A stretch of DNA of 64,000 nt, from contig PBAL01000022.1 in the NCBI GenBank assembly GCA_002715965.1, positions 6,683 through 70,682 of the forward strand. The letters are read 5' to 3'. Positions 18,501 to 27,961 of this stretch are shown here, piece by piece (the stretch's first letter is position 1; every line of letters starts with the position of its first letter). The notes under the pieces are model-generated. The model did no database searches. It was not told the origin of the DNA and was given only the letters and a program-made list of their open reading frames with translations. This DNA is from Verrucomicrobiales bacterium (GTDB taxonomy: Bacteria > Verrucomicrobiota > Verrucomicrobiia > Limisphaerales > JAYPXF01). The translations under genes were made by a program, and so were the position numbers.

Positions 18501-20285
18501 ATGGTGACCATTAAAAAGTGGGGACATCTCCTGGTGTTGCTGATCCTCGCCGGTTCCTGGCAGGCGTGCACGCCTCCGGGGCCGAGTGCGTTGCTGCGCG
18601 GTGAGAGCCAGATCAAAGAAGGCGATTACGCGGGCGCCGTTGCTTCACTCACTGAAGCGGTCAAGTTATTGCCCAATCTTCCGCAGGCTTGGAATCACCT
18701 CGGACTGGCCTACCACTACCAACAGAAATACGCCGAGGCGAGTTCGGCCTATCGCAAGGCGATTGAACTCGACTACAGCCTGGCGCCGGCCCGATCCAAT
18801 TACGGTTCGCTGTTGCTACAATTCCAACAGTCCCGCGATGCGGCCAATGAGTTCGCCACCTACACCGAACTGCGACCTGAGGACGCCGGCGGATGGATGC
18901 GTCGCGGGATGGCCGAATGGCGCGCAAACCAATGGGAAGCCGCGTGCGCCAGTCTAAAGAATGCCCTGCGGATCGATCAGGCCCAAGTGGATGTCTGGAA
19001 CGCCTTGGGAATGATCGAACACTACCGGAAGAATCCCAGTGAGGCTCAGCAGGCGTTTCACAGAGGGCTTTCTCACAAATCGGATCACGCGCCTTCCATG
19101 TACAACCTGGCGCTGGTCTCGCACTTTTATATGCCGCGCCGGCCAGTCGATCATCGCGAGTTTGCCCTGCAGACCTATCGCAACTATCTCGCGCTGCCGG
19201 ACCGGCCGCTCTTCACGGATTCCATCCGGGTGATCGCCGACCAGCTCAATCGCGAATTGCATCCGCCACCACCCGCCCCTGCTCCGCCAACTCCCCCGGT
19301 CCAGACCGCGGCCTTGACCTCGCAAAAACCTGAGCCCGAGCCGGAACCTGAACCCGAGCCCTCGCCCGCTCCTTCTCCACAGCCTGATCCGGACCCGAAG
19401 CCCAAGCCCGAGCCCGAACCCAAACCCGAAGCGACCCAGCCCACCGAAGTTGAGAAACCGGGAACCGAGGTCGTGCAGCGGACGGAGACCAAACCCGCTG
19501 CGCCATTGGAAACCGTCAATCCCGCACCACAAAAGCCCGAACCGCCCCCGCCGGCACCGGCAGCACCGGTCGTTGCCAAGGTGGATCCGACTCCCAAACC
19601 GGAGTTTGTCGAACCCAAGCCCGTGGTGTTCGTTCCCGACCTGAACAAGCTGGAAACGAAGACAGAAGCCCCGATGGCTCCGGTAAGTCCCGCTCCTGCT
19701 CCGGCCCCGGCGACTCAGTTCCAATCGCCATCACCCGCACCGGTCACGCCGACCCGCAGTCGATCGGCCTATCGCGGTCTGCGCTATTCGTATCTCAGTC
19801 CCAAGGCGCCCAGCGCGGGATTCCGCAACAAGGCGATCACTCATTTCGATGCCGGCCGACGCTGGCAACGCATCGGCCGCCATGACGATGCAATCACCGC
19901 CTATCGCCAGGCCATCAAGTGGGACAGCGCGTTCTTTGAGGCCTATCACAACCTTGGGCTTGCGGCCGCCGGGGCGAACGATTTCCTGCTGGCGGCCGTG
20001 GCGTTTGAAACCGCGCTGTCCCTGAAGCCCGAATCCAGCAAGACCCGCTATCACTTTGCCAATCTGCTCATCGACCGGAGCTACCACCTCGACGGCGTCA
20101 ACGAACTGAAGAAGGTCGTGGTTGAAAGTCCGGACGACGCCAGCGCACATCTCCTGTTGGCGAACACGCTCGATCAGAAACTTCACGATCCGGCCGGCGC
20201 GCGTTCGCACTACCAGGAAGTGCTTCGCATTTCACCCAGCCACTCGCAGGGGACGAAGATCCGTTACTGGCTGCGTTCGCACTGA
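18501..20285 (+). CDS. TPR lipoprotein with central Pro/Glu/Lys-rich spacer
   Basis: Begins at ATG 18501, where MVTIKKWGHLLVLLILAGSW followed by QAC is a lipoprotein signal with the modified Cys near residue 23; the ATG-like start at 18483 adds six residues before it. Residues about 30-260 hold five or six TPR units (AWNHLGLAYHYQQKYAEASS). Residues about 260-425 form a spacer of PEPEPEPEPEP and PKPKPEPEPKPE repeats, like the TonB periplasm-spanning region. The C-terminal part (about 440-594) returns to TPR (AYHNLGLAAAGANDFLLAAV). TPR proteins hold protein complexes together; the spacer suggests reach across the periplasm. No partner is evident next to it. Confidence 0.82.
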   Translation: MVTIKKWGHLLVLLILAGSWQACTPPGPSALLRGESQIKEGDYAGAVASLTEAVKLLPNLPQAWNHLGLAYHYQQKYAEASSAYRKAIELDYSLAPARSNYGSLLLQFQQSRDAANEFATYTELRPEDAGGWMRRGMAEWRANQWEAACASLKNALRIDQAQVDVWNALGMIEHYRKNPSEAQQAFHRGLSHKSDHAPSMYNLALVSHFYMPRRPVDHREFALQTYRNYLALPDRPLFTDSIRVIADQLNRELHPPPPAPAPPTPPVQTAALTSQKPEPEPEPEPEPSPAPSPQPDPDPKPKPEPEPKPEATQPTEVEKPGTEVVQRTETKPAAPLETVNPAPQKPEPPPPAPAAPVVAKVDPTPKPEFVEPKPVVFVPDLNKLETKTEAPMAPVSPAPAPAPATQFQSPSPAPVTPTRSRSAYRGLRYSYLSPKAPSAGFRNKAITHFDAGRRWQRIGRHDDAITAYRQAIKWDSAFFEAYHNLGLAAAGANDFLLAAVAFETALSLKPESSKTRYHFANLLIDRSYHLDGVNELKKVVVESPDDASAHLLLANTLDQKLHDPAGARSHYQEVLRISPSHSQGTKIRYWLRSH

Positions 20286-20297
20286 GGATTCTTCCTC

Positions 20298-20681
20298 GTG
20301 GATGACGGTCAAACCCAACGGCTGACCGGACGATTTGTTTCTCCGTCGTTCTTCAATGTAGTGGGTGTGGAACCGCAACTCGGCCGTCTCCTGGTTGAAG
20401 CCGAACATATTGCGAAGCCACCGCATGTTGCGGTCGTCAGTCACCGCCTATGGCAGCAACGCTTCAACGGAAAACGCGATGACCTGGCCTCGCTCGACCG
20501 GGAGGCGGGCAGGCTACGTTCGTTTCTGTTGACGGCCTTTCGCAATTACTCGAGCAACGTTCGCGATCGGAAGAGCACGCTCAAACGAGGCGGCCAACAC
20601 GCGCATGTCTCGATCGATCATCTTGAAGCCGAGGAGATGTTCCAGCGGCTTCCCGTGGACTTGTGGTTTCATAAAGTGTGA
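20298..20681 (+). pseudogene. Composite fossil: MacB-type permease fragment joined to sigma-factor fragment
   Basis: One open frame carries two unrelated partial domains. Residues about 10-60 (RFVSPSFFNVVGVEPQLGR and HVAVVSHRLWQQRFNG) match the periplasmic MacB_PCD domain of ADOP-type ABC permeases. Residues about 70-120 (AGRLRSFLLTAFRNYSSNVR, then TLKRGGQHAHVSID) match region 2 of the RNA polymerase sigma factors common in Verrucomicrobiota and Acidobacteriota. Neither has a complete domain, signal or start. The rest to 20849 holds nothing recognisable. This is best read as debris from deletions that joined two genes in frame, not as a real protein. Confidence 0.75.
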
Positions 20682-20849
20682 ATCGATTGGATTCTTTACC
20701 GCGTGGAAAACAGGGATCGCCCAACAAGGGGGGGCAATGGAATTCAACCAAAAGACGTGCAGCTACCTACCCGCTGAAAAATGTGCAGTCAGAGCGCAAT
20801 TCTCTGCATGCCCTTGCGGTTCAAACGTTGGCGACAGTCGAGTAGGAAA

Positions 20850-21839
20850 TCAGCCCGGCAACAGGTCCGCAACCATAGCTTTTTCCTCCTTCAGCTCATT
20901 CACCGAAGCATCGATCTTTTCACGGCTGAATTCGTTGATGGGCACGCCCTGAACGACCTTCCAATCCGTCCCATCAGTGCGAATCGGAAAGGACGAAATC
21001 AAGCCCTCTTCAACGTCGTAGCTGCCATCCGAGCAAACCGCGACGCTGTTCCAATCGCTGGCCGGCGTGGGTTCGACCAGGTTTCTGACCGTGTCCACCA
21101 CGGCATTGGCCGCGCTCGCGGCACTGGACGCACCGCGGGCCTTGATGATTGCCGCACCCCGTTGCTGGACGGTCTTGATGAATTCGCCCTGGAGCCAGGC
21201 TTCGTCGTCAATGACAGCCGCAGCTGATTCCTCACCAATCTTGGCGTTGTAGAAATCCGGATACTGGGTGGCCGAATGATTGCCCCAGATGGTCAGGTTG
21301 CTCACCTCGGTCACGTCCACCGCGGCCTTCTGCGCGAGCTGCGACTTGGCGCGGTTCTCATCGAGGCGCGTCATGGCGAAGAACTGGTTGCGCGGGATGT
21401 CCGGCGCGTTGTTCATGGCGATGAGGCAATTGCTGTTGCAGGGATTGCCAACCACCAGGGTGTGGACATCGCTGGCGCCATTGTTCTGAATGGCCTGTCC
21501 CTGGCTGGTGAAGATCTTGCCGTTGATCCCCAGGAGGTCCTGGCGTTCCATCCCCTGCTTGCGGGGAACGCTTCCCACGAGCAAGGCCCAGTTCACGCCA
21601 TTGAACCCTTCGTCCAAGCTCGCGGTGGGCACCGTGCCCTTGAGCAGCGGGAACGCGCAGTCGTCGAGTTCCATGCACACGCCTTCGAGGGCTGGCAAGG
21701 CCGGCTCGATTTCGATCAGGTGAAGGATGACGGGTTGATCGGGGCCAAACATGGCACCCGAAGCGATCCGGAACAGGAGCGAATAACCGATTTGGCCCGC
21801 GGCCCCTGTTACGGCCACACGAATAGGATTTGCACTCAT
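20850..21839 (-). CDS. mdh: Malate dehydrogenase
   Basis: A 329-residue NAD-dependent malate dehydrogenase of the LDH-like/cytosolic type, interconverting malate and oxaloacetate in the TCA cycle. The Rossmann glycine motif is [14 protein letters not shown] at residues 10-23. The substrate-binding loop holds [15 protein letters not shown] (about 90). VVGNPCNSN marks the NAD site, [14 protein letters not shown] the Asp/Arg pair and [12 protein letters not shown] the catalytic His. Length and start ([15 protein letters not shown]) match the family. It is a single transcription unit with about 290 bp of non-coding DNA upstream in which I saw no feature. Confidence 0.97.
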   Translation of the reverse strand: MSANPIRVAVTGAAGQIGYSLLFRIASGAMFGPDQPVILHLIEIEPALPALEGVCMELDDCAFPLLKGTVPTASLDEGFNGVNWALLVGSVPRKQGMERQDLLGINGKIFTSQGQAIQNNGASDVHTLVVGNPCNSNCLIAMNNAPDIPRNQFFAMTRLDENRAKSQLAQKAAVDVTEVSNLTIWGNHSATQYPDFYNAKIGEESAAAVIDDEAWLQGEFIKTVQQRGAAIIKARGASSAASAANAVVDTVRNLVEPTPASDWNSVAVCSDGSYDVEEGLISSFPIRTDGTDWKVVQGVPINEFSREKIDASVNELKEEKAMVADLLPG

Positions 21840-22127
21840 TCTTTAGAGATTTCCCAAAAAGGGACGCGGAGTATGCAAACGCCCGTCAAGCGTGGCAACC
21901 GGGAATTTGGCTCCAAAACCGGTCCTTCCTGCGCTTTAAATCCTGCCCTGTTCCCCCGCAATCTCGTCCTATCGCGAGGCTGTCACATTGAAAACCCGAA
22001 CCGTCGAGAACTGTCCGCAACGGAGTGCGCCCATTGAGCATGATTCCAAGGAATCGGCGTCTTGCTGCTTCCTTGCCGAACGCAGCGGTGTGAAGGACCT
22101 GCGGCTATGTGAGGTGGAGCGGAGCTG

Positions 22128-22349
22128 GTGCGAGGGCAAATCGGTCTTGTTCACAGCACGATTCGCTCGCTGTTTCATGGAACGCGTAAGAATCGCCGTT
22201 ACACCGAACGCTATGAACTCATCCGCGATATCGATCCGAATATGGATGTTCGTCTCCATCCCGACGGCTGTTGGGAATGGGCGTCGGACAAGCCGGAATT
22301 GCACGCTGCGGTGCGCAGTTACTTCATCGATCGACAGGAAGATTCCTGA
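22128..22349 (+). CDS. Small hypothetical protein or gene fragment
   Basis: A 73-residue frame starting at GTG. I do not recognise a family. It looks coding rather than random: charged and aromatic residues are well distributed, and the region RYELIRDIDPNMDVRLHPDG, then CWEWASDKPELHAAV, reads like the end of a globular protein. No ribosome-binding site is visible, and the frame is closed by a TGA just upstream, so it may be the 3' remnant of a longer gene. It is convergent with the frameshifted proteasome-like gene. Confidence 0.4.
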   Translation: MRGQIGLVHSTIRSLFHGTRKNRRYTERYELIRDIDPNMDVRLHPDGCWEWASDKPELHAAVRSYFIDRQEDS

Positions 22350-22384
22350 ATTCAACAGATTGTCCCCACGCCTTCAGGAAGCTG

Positions 22385-23118
22385 CTAGAGTTCATCGAGA
22401 ACGAGCACTTCGTACCGGGCCGGGCGATTGTGTTCGCGTTTGAGCCAGCCGACTTCCAGCGTCTTCCCTTCCAAGGCGGATTGAACACCGGCGGCCATTT
22501 CGTCGACGGAGATTTCTTCATCAAAAGAACGATCCGTCGTCATCCGCCACCACGCGCGCAGCATCAGGACACCGGCATTCTTGCGGGGTTGTTCCTTGAT
22601 GTGATGCGAGTCCAGCCAGCGAATCACTGCTGCCGCGCAATCGGCGTCGGGGGCCATGGCGCCGATTCCGTCGGCGAAGAATTCAAATGCGCCGTCGTAA
22701 TGCAGACCCACGAGCACGTCCTCGGCGCGAACGTTGCCCAGTTCGGCGAACAGGATCTCTGTCAGGATACGACGCGGAGAAAAGTTGCTCGAACTGCTGC
22801 TTTACCTTGGGGGCTGAGGTTGTAGCTCACCAATCTCCGCAGCGTGACGTCTTCGGCATCGCGCGTGAAAGGCTCGACATGCGCTGCGTCCACCGCGACC
22901 TGACGCAGTTTCTCAATGTCCGCCGGATGCCCCAACGCGGCCATGGCCTCGCGGTCGTGAAGTTCGAAGACCTTGGATTGTCCCGTCCCTACGCCCATCA
23001 GAAGGATGCCGTCTGCCAGAGAAACGGCAAATACCGGGGAACCGCTCTTCAGTTTTTCGGAAACGTATTCCCGTCGGTTCGAAATCGCTTCCAGCCAGCG
23101 GTAAGGCTCTTCCATCAT
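22385..23118 (-). pseudogene. Proteasome-alpha-like NTN protein, frameshifted
   Basis: Two minus-strand frames together give a protein of about 240 residues resembling the bacterial 20S-proteasome-like (subunit A/B) family. The N-terminal half (RWLEAISNRREYVSEKL, then PVFAVSLADGILLMGVGTGQ and HDREAMAALGHPADIEKLRQ) ends at 22762. The C-terminal half resumes in another frame with ILTEILFAELGNVRAEDVLV and LHYDGAFEFFADGIGA. Between them FEQLFSA appears in a third frame, so two frame changes lie within about 30 bp near 22780. Either the gene is dead or the assembly has errors there. Catalytic Thr/Ser residues cannot be judged. Confidence 0.75.
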
Positions 23119-23180
23119 GCGCGGCCAAGATAGTCTGGATGCCCAATGGGGACAAGGAACCGGATCAGGCTTCGGCCGGC

Positions 23181-24800
23181 TCAGCGCTTCTTCTTATTGC
23201 GTGTCGGTCTCTTCCATTCACCGGTGTAGGGCGGTTTGTCGAAGACAGTGACTTCACCGGCAACGCGCGGGTCTTCCACACGTTTCAATTCATCCATCAA
23301 CTGCCGGTTCAATTTACGCTTTATTGCCGCGAACCTGGCGGCACCGGCGACGTTCTTGATCTGCTCGGGATCACTCTTCAGGACATAAAGCTCTTCGCGC
23401 GGTCGTTTGCCGAAGGCGTAGTCGTAGTGCCACTTCCATTTTGGATTCTTGCGATTCTCGATCAGCCAGGCCTTGGTCGGGCTGGCGTCGAGATCGGCAT
23501 AGGTCACAAAGGTTTGATGCTCCAGCGTTTTCCAGTCCGGCGCTTTGTTGTCGCTCAGATTGTATGGGTCACCCATCGGCCAGCGATCGGGTTTGAAGTT
23601 GATGATGTAAAGGTGTTCTTTCGTGCGGAGTGCACGTTGCGGATAACCCACGTGCCCCTCACGCGCCATTGACACGTGACGTTCACGGCCGGTGATCACC
23701 CAGTCCCGGTCTTTTGCGACCCAACCCTGTTTGCGCGACTTCAAAACCTCCACCAGACTGCGTCCGGTCATCACGCTCGGTGGCTTGACTCCGCCCATTT
23801 CCAAAAAGGTTGGTGCCAGATCCATGATATTCACCAGATCTTCCACCACACGGCCGCCGGGCTTGCCGGGCCATTTGATGGCGAGCGGCACTCCCGTTCC
23901 AAAATCGTAGAGGTTGCATTTACCCCCGGGGAAACCAGGTGCGCCATGATCGCCACTGATCACGATGATTGTGTTGTTCAGTTCACGAAGCTGCTGGAGT
24001 CGCCTGAGAATAATTCCCAGTCCGGCATCAAAAGCCTGCACTTCACCGAGGTAATCCGCGAAGTCCTGCCGCACTTCGTGCACATCTGGAAGAAACGTCG
24101 GCAGTTTGCCCTTCAGCGAATCGGGATCAATATCCCACAATGTTTTCCCGGAGCCCTTGATCCACTTGCGGTGCACCAGTGTCGGTCCGAACCAGTAACA
24201 GAAGGGTTGGCCCTTCTTCCGGTTGGCGAGGAAGGAATCGAAGTTCTTGGAGACTTCCTCGAAGAGCTTTTGCTTTGCCTGACCGACGGTCATTCCCCCG
24301 TTGATCATTCGGGTTGCGTTTTGGGAGAACTGATTGAAACGCCCGCCGGCAGATTCATAGCCGTGCTTGCCCGCACCGTAGGGGGCATCACGAGGCGTCC
24401 CGGGCGTCCAGACCTTGTAGGTTTCGCCGATATGATATCCGGATTCGGCCAGCAGCAGCGGAAAACTTGGGATCGACATGTCCCATTTGGCGCCTTGAAG
24501 AATGGCTCCGAGCCCGGTCCGGAAGAAATACTGCCCTGAAAGCAGCGAACTCCGGCATGGCGTACAGGACGGGGCGGTAACGAAGGCATTCTTAAACAAC
24601 ACGCCTTCGCGAGCAATGCGATCGAAGTTCGGGGTCACCACCACGCTGTTTGGCCCGGCACGTTCTTCATGTTTGGCGTAGGCACTTGCGTAGCGGCCCC
24701 AATCGTCCGCAAAGGCAAACAAGATGTTGGGCCGTTTCTCGGCGCCGATGCAGGAAAAGCACGTGTAAATGAGTAAAAAAGCCAGAATTATGGAATTCAT
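23181..24800 (-). CDS. Secreted sulfatase (type I, CTPCR motif)
   Basis: About 539 residues from ATG 24800, where [20 protein letters not shown] is the signal peptide; the frame open to 24956 adds 52 unlikely residues. [17 protein letters not shown] gives the first metal ligands. The modification site is [12 protein letters not shown] with Cys79; the fourth position is Cys rather than the usual Ser, but Pro and Arg are kept. [20 protein letters not shown] near 320 is the second metal site. The overall form is that of N-sulfoglucosamine sulfohydrolase-like enzymes (heparan N-sulfatase group), which is inference. The C-terminus is very basic. It is a single gene. Confidence 0.92.
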   Translation of the reverse strand: MNSIILAFLLIYTCFSCIGAEKRPNILFAFADDWGRYASAYAKHEERAGPNSVVVTPNFDRIAREGVLFKNAFVTAPSCTPCRSSLLSGQYFFRTGLGAILQGAKWDMSIPSFPLLLAESGYHIGETYKVWTPGTPRDAPYGAGKHGYESAGGRFNQFSQNATRMINGGMTVGQAKQKLFEEVSKNFDSFLANRKKGQPFCYWFGPTLVHRKWIKGSGKTLWDIDPDSLKGKLPTFLPDVHEVRQDFADYLGEVQAFDAGLGIILRRLQQLRELNNTIIVISGDHGAPGFPGGKCNLYDFGTGVPLAIKWPGKPGGRVVEDLVNIMDLAPTFLEMGGVKPPSVMTGRSLVEVLKSRKQGWVAKDRDWVITGRERHVSMAREGHVGYPQRALRTKEHLYIINFKPDRWPMGDPYNLSDNKAPDWKTLEHQTFVTYADLDASPTKAWLIENRKNPKWKWHYDYAFGKRPREELYVLKSDPEQIKNVAGAARFAAIKRKLNRQLMDELKRVEDPRVAGEVTVFDKPPYTGEWKRPTRNKKKR

Positions 24801-25097
24801 TTCGCCGAGATACCCGATCTCAAGTGGGTTGGCAATCACGCGTATTTGGTCGGTCGTGAGCGATTCTGGCGCGCTCGCGGAAAATTCACGCGATTCGGCG
24901 AATTGGTGCGTGAAAATCATTACGACCGGGGCTTGCGGGTGGTTTATGGCTCCCATGAACTACGTAAATGCGGTCATACGAAGGTTCGTGCCGGGGGTTG
25001 CAAGGCCTTCTCTGGCTCTCGTAAACCATTTGAAAACAAGTACTTACCAATCCGGGAGATACATTGTGAATGGTATCCTGATAAATGTTGGATCATT

Positions 25098-25113
25098 TGG
25101 CACCATCATTGCT
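25098..25113 (+). promoter_or_regulatory. Candidate sigma-54 (-24/-12) promoter of the pseudopilin gene
   Basis: TGGCACCATCATTGCT matches the sigma-54 consensus TGGCAC-N5-TTGCW, with GG and GC separated by the required 10 bases; only the seventh base (C for a purine) is off. It lies 73 bp upstream of the pseudopilin ATG, giving a leader of about 60 bases. No good -35/-10 pair is visible in 24801-25185. Sigma-54 control of pilin genes is known from other bacteria. An rpoN gene is not in the window. Confidence 0.55.
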
Positions 25114-25185
25114 TACCTGAGGTATCTACCAGCACGAAAGGCTCTGAACTGAATCAGGCCAACCGCTGGTAATCCTAAGAAAACA

Positions 25186-26133
25186 ATGAAAGCACTGCGT
25201 CAAAAGAAAGTCGGAGCCTTCACCCTCATCGAATTGTTGGTGGTGATCGCTATCATCGCGATCTTGGCGGGCATGCTCCTCCCTGCACTGGCCAAGGCCA
25301 AGGCAAAGGCTGCTCGTATCAAGTGTGTGAACAACCTCAAACAATGCGCGCTGGGTCTGAAGATCTTCGCCAGCGATAACGGTGACCGTTACCCTTATCA
25401 GGTCATTCCGCCGATCTCCAATGCTCTGGATGCTTCCAGCGTGGCCAACGCCGGTCAGTCACCTCCTACCGTTACCATCGAGCTGACCAACCTCACGGCA
25501 GGCACGACCGCTCAGTTGAACGATCACGCTGTCTGGGCTCACTGGGGTCTCCTCTCCAACGAAATTGGTTCCCCGAAGGTGCTCCTCTGCCCTGGCAATC
25601 GTGCCAAGAAGAACTGCCTCTCGACCGACTGGTCGGGTGTTGACTTCCGCGGTTTCTACAGCGATCGCGGCTACAACCGCATGGGCCAGGTCAACCACGG
25701 TAACAACAACATCAACTACAACCGCGAAGTTGGCTTCGACCTCTCGGTCTCCTACTTCCTCACGTTGAACGCTGATGAGACCATCCCCGCCGGCATCCTC
25801 GCTGGTGACTTCAACATGCGCTGGGACGGTCAGGCCACCCTTGGTGACACCTACCGGCAGAATCCCATGACCGCTGGTCTCCAGCTGCTCGGTTCTTCCG
25901 CTGGCAGCAGCACTGCCACTCCGCCACACAACGATGCGAACGCGTTCGTCAATGCCACTTGGGTCGTCGGTGCTGACAACGAAGCCGCCTACTCTCTCCA
26001 CGAGAAGGCCGGTAACATCGCCCTCACGGATGGTTCCGTTCAGCAGGTCAATCGTGATCAGCTCCGTCAGCTCCTCCAAGTCTCCTCCAACGCTTGGGGT
26101 CACGGAACGATCTACACGGTTCTGCCTCGCTAA
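25186..26133 (+). CDS. DUF1559-like pseudopilin (prepilin-type N-methylation signal)
   Basis: A 315-residue type II secretion or type IV pilus-like pseudopilin of the kind greatly expanded in Planctomycetota and Verrucomicrobiota. The N-terminus [20 protein letters not shown] has the prepilin peptidase site (GA|FTLIELL) and the long hydrophobic helix [22 protein letters not shown]. Near the C-terminus the sequence [19 protein letters not shown] corresponds to the H-x9-DG region. Codon use is strongly biased (many ctc, ggt and acc codons) compared with its neighbours, suggesting high expression, in line with the possible sigma-54 promoter and the strong terminator. Confidence 0.9.
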   Translation: MKALRQKKVGAFTLIELLVVIAIIAILAGMLLPALAKAKAKAARIKCVNNLKQCALGLKIFASDNGDRYPYQVIPPISNALDASSVANAGQSPPTVTIELTNLTAGTTAQLNDHAVWAHWGLLSNEIGSPKVLLCPGNRAKKNCLSTDWSGVDFRGFYSDRGYNRMGQVNHGNNNINYNREVGFDLSVSYFLTLNADETIPAGILAGDFNMRWDGQATLGDTYRQNPMTAGLQLLGSSAGSSTATPPHNDANAFVNATWVVGADNEAAYSLHEKAGNIALTDGSVQQVNRDQLRQLLQVSSNAWGHGTIYTVLPR

Positions 26134-26155
26134 TTCGAACAGGACATAGATTCGC

Positions 26156-26186
26156 AAGAGGCGCCTCGCAGAGGCGCCTCTTTTTT
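26156..26186 (+). terminator. Strong Rho-independent terminator of the pseudopilin gene
   Basis: A 12-bp perfect stem AAGAGGCGCCTC / GAGGCGCCTCTT with loop GCA runs into TTTTTT. It begins 23 bp after the stop codon. This is the best terminator in the window. Confidence 0.95.
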
Positions 26187-26292
26187 GTCCGGACAAGATC
26201 CTGCGAGAAACGGGATTTCAAGGCGATCATGCCCTCTTTTCAGGCATTCTTTGCTTCACTATTAAAACCCTACCAATTACAAAAACCGGCGC

Positions 26293-26748
26293 GTGTATCT
26301 GGAATATTACGGTCTAAAAGAGCCGCCCTTTAACATTATTCCCAATCCGCGGCTCTTGTACTTCACCTCGAAGCATCGTGAAGCAATGAACCATATGCTC
26401 TACGGAATTCGGGAGCGGAAGGGCTTTGTCCAGCTCACGGGTGAAGTTGGTGCCGGCAAGACCACGCTTCCGCCCGGGATCACCCCACGGGGGACGAACG
26501 CGACCCAGGCGCCGTTGACCCGGGTCAAGCATCCGGACTCCAAGACCGGCCAGGGCACGACCATCGAGTTCCCCGATATCGAGCTCAAGGGCATCATCAT
26601 CATGCGGGACAATTCTGCCGCCTTCGTGAACAGCAAGACCCTGAAACTGGGCGACAGGATTCGCGACGCCGAGTTGGTCGAAATCAGCGAACAGTTCGTG
26701 AAATTCAACTACAAGGGAGAGGAAAAGAAATACTACCTCCTCCGTTAG
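26293..26748 (+). pseudogene. In-frame chimera of an ExeA-type ATPase N-terminus and a secretion-protein C-terminus
   Basis: Residues 1-57 (MYLEYYGLKEPPFNIIPNPR, then MLYGIRERKGFVQLTGEVGA and GKTTL) are the N-terminus of an ExeA/GspA-type AAA ATPase through Walker A. The homology ends right after GKTTL. After a Pro/Gly/Thr-rich junction, the C-terminal half (GIIIMRDNSAAFVNSKTLKL, then GDRIRDAELVEI) resembles the end of GspB/PilP-type secretion accessory proteins. A deletion joining two genes of one secretion locus is the simplest explanation. No Walker B remains, so it cannot be an active ATPase. The start is GTG without a ribosome-binding site. The TAG stop coincides with the edge of the next element. 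Confidence 0.7.
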
Positions 26749-26897
26749 GGTGTGTTCGAAAACCTTCCTACTGTCCAATTGATTGAGCTTCTTCTTCCAG
26801 CAGGTCCAGGGAGATCAGCTGATTTTTCATGCTGCATCTGATTTATAATCTGTCGGCGTTCCTGAATCTGCTGGAGATCGAGTTTTCAAACAGACCC
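26748..26897. mobile_element. 150-bp element with imperfect terminal inverted repeats (IS relic or MITE)
   Basis: The ends GGGTGTGTTCGAAAAC (26748-26763) and GTTTTCAAACAGACCC (26882-26897) are inverted repeats matching at 14 of 16 positions. There is no transposase; the only frame is a minus-strand peptide starting MKNQLISLDLLEEE that stops after about 20 codons. No target duplication is evident. It lies between the ExeA chimera and a methyltransferase gene with an uncertain 5' end, so it may have caused damage on both sides. Confidence 0.5.
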
Positions 26898-26902
26898 CGG
26901 GA

Positions 26903-27856
26903 TTGACCTCGCGGAAATCCATCCATGTCTCTGGACACACCGACGCGCACCGTCTGATTCACGGCGCGAGCGATGGACACCCCGGCCTCTACATCGAACG
27001 ACTCGGCGATCATCTGCTCGTTCAAAGCGATCGAGATCGTGACGATCGCATCGATGCGTTCATAGAGGAGATCCGCACGCAAAACGGTTGCCGCTCGGCC
27101 TACTGGAAACAACTTCGCCGGGATGTGCGTCACACGACTCCTGAAGACGCATCGCCTCGACACATTGCGGGTGAGCCGGCGCCCAATCGTTTTTCGATCC
27201 TTGAGAACGGCATCACCTATGAAGCCAGCTTCGAGGAGGGGTATTCATACGGTCTCTTCCTCGACCAGCGCGAGAATCGCGCCCGCCTCGCGGATGGACG
27301 CGTGGCAAAGCAGCTCCCGGCGGGGGGACATGAACCGGCTCGCCTCCTGAATGCGTTTGCTTATACCTGCGCTTTCTCAGTCTGCGCCGCAAAAGGCGGC
27401 TTCGAAACCACCAGCCTGGATCTGTCTCGGAAGTATCTCAACTGGGGACGAAGGAATTTCGAACTAAACGGGCTCGATCCTGCGCAACACGATTTCATAT
27501 ACGGTGACGTGTTCGACTGGTTCAAACGGCTTCGCAACAAAGGCAGGGAGTTCGAAGCGATCGTACTCGATCCCCCCACCTTCTCACGATCAAAGAAGAA
27601 GCAGTTCAAAGCCGGGACCGACTATGGAAAACTGGTGGAACTTACGCTCCCAATTCTGGCGCCTGGAGGACTGCTCTTTGCATCCACAAACTCTGCAAAT
27701 TTTTCCAAAGCAAACTTTCTTCAGCAGGTTGAGGACGCAGTGATCGGCAACGGGCGTGAAATCCTGCGTTCCGAATTTGTGTCCCAGCCCCCCGACTTTC
27801 CCATCTCCTCAGCTGAACCCGCTTACCTGAAGACTGTTTGGATCACAGTTGCTTGA
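26903..27856 (+). CDS. Class I SAM-dependent 23S rRNA methyltransferase-like protein (RlmI/RlmK family)
   Basis: About 317 residues. The N-terminus (HRLIHGASDGHPGLYIERLG) is the RNA-binding lead-in seen in RlmI-type enzymes (HGE-x-DG-x-PGL-x-VDR). The central SFEEGYSYGLFLDQRENR and LNAFAYTCAFSVCAAKGG form the SAM site; VLDPPTFSRSKKK (about 232) is the catalytic N/DPP-type motif. It probably methylates a cytosine in 23S rRNA. The only available start is a weak TTG at 26903, five bases after the 26748-26897 element, and the usual PUA-like N-terminal domain is not visible. It may be a short subfamily or 5'-truncated. Confidence 0.8.
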   Translation: MTSRKSIHVSGHTDAHRLIHGASDGHPGLYIERLGDHLLVQSDRDRDDRIDAFIEEIRTQNGCRSAYWKQLRRDVRHTTPEDASPRHIAGEPAPNRFSILENGITYEASFEEGYSYGLFLDQRENRARLADGRVAKQLPAGGHEPARLLNAFAYTCAFSVCAAKGGFETTSLDLSRKYLNWGRRNFELNGLDPAQHDFIYGDVFDWFKRLRNKGREFEAIVLDPPTFSRSKKKQFKAGTDYGKLVELTLPILAPGGLLFASTNSANFSKANFLQQVEDAVIGNGREILRSEFVSQPPDFPISSAEPAYLKTVWITVA

Positions 27857-27961
27857 ACCAGCGCCCGCTACCCCAGGGCGGACGGGCAGCGGGCATTTGT
27901 CCATCTCCGAGAACTCGAAGCCACCTGTTGCACTCGCCTAAAAATCCTTCCCTGATAGTCC

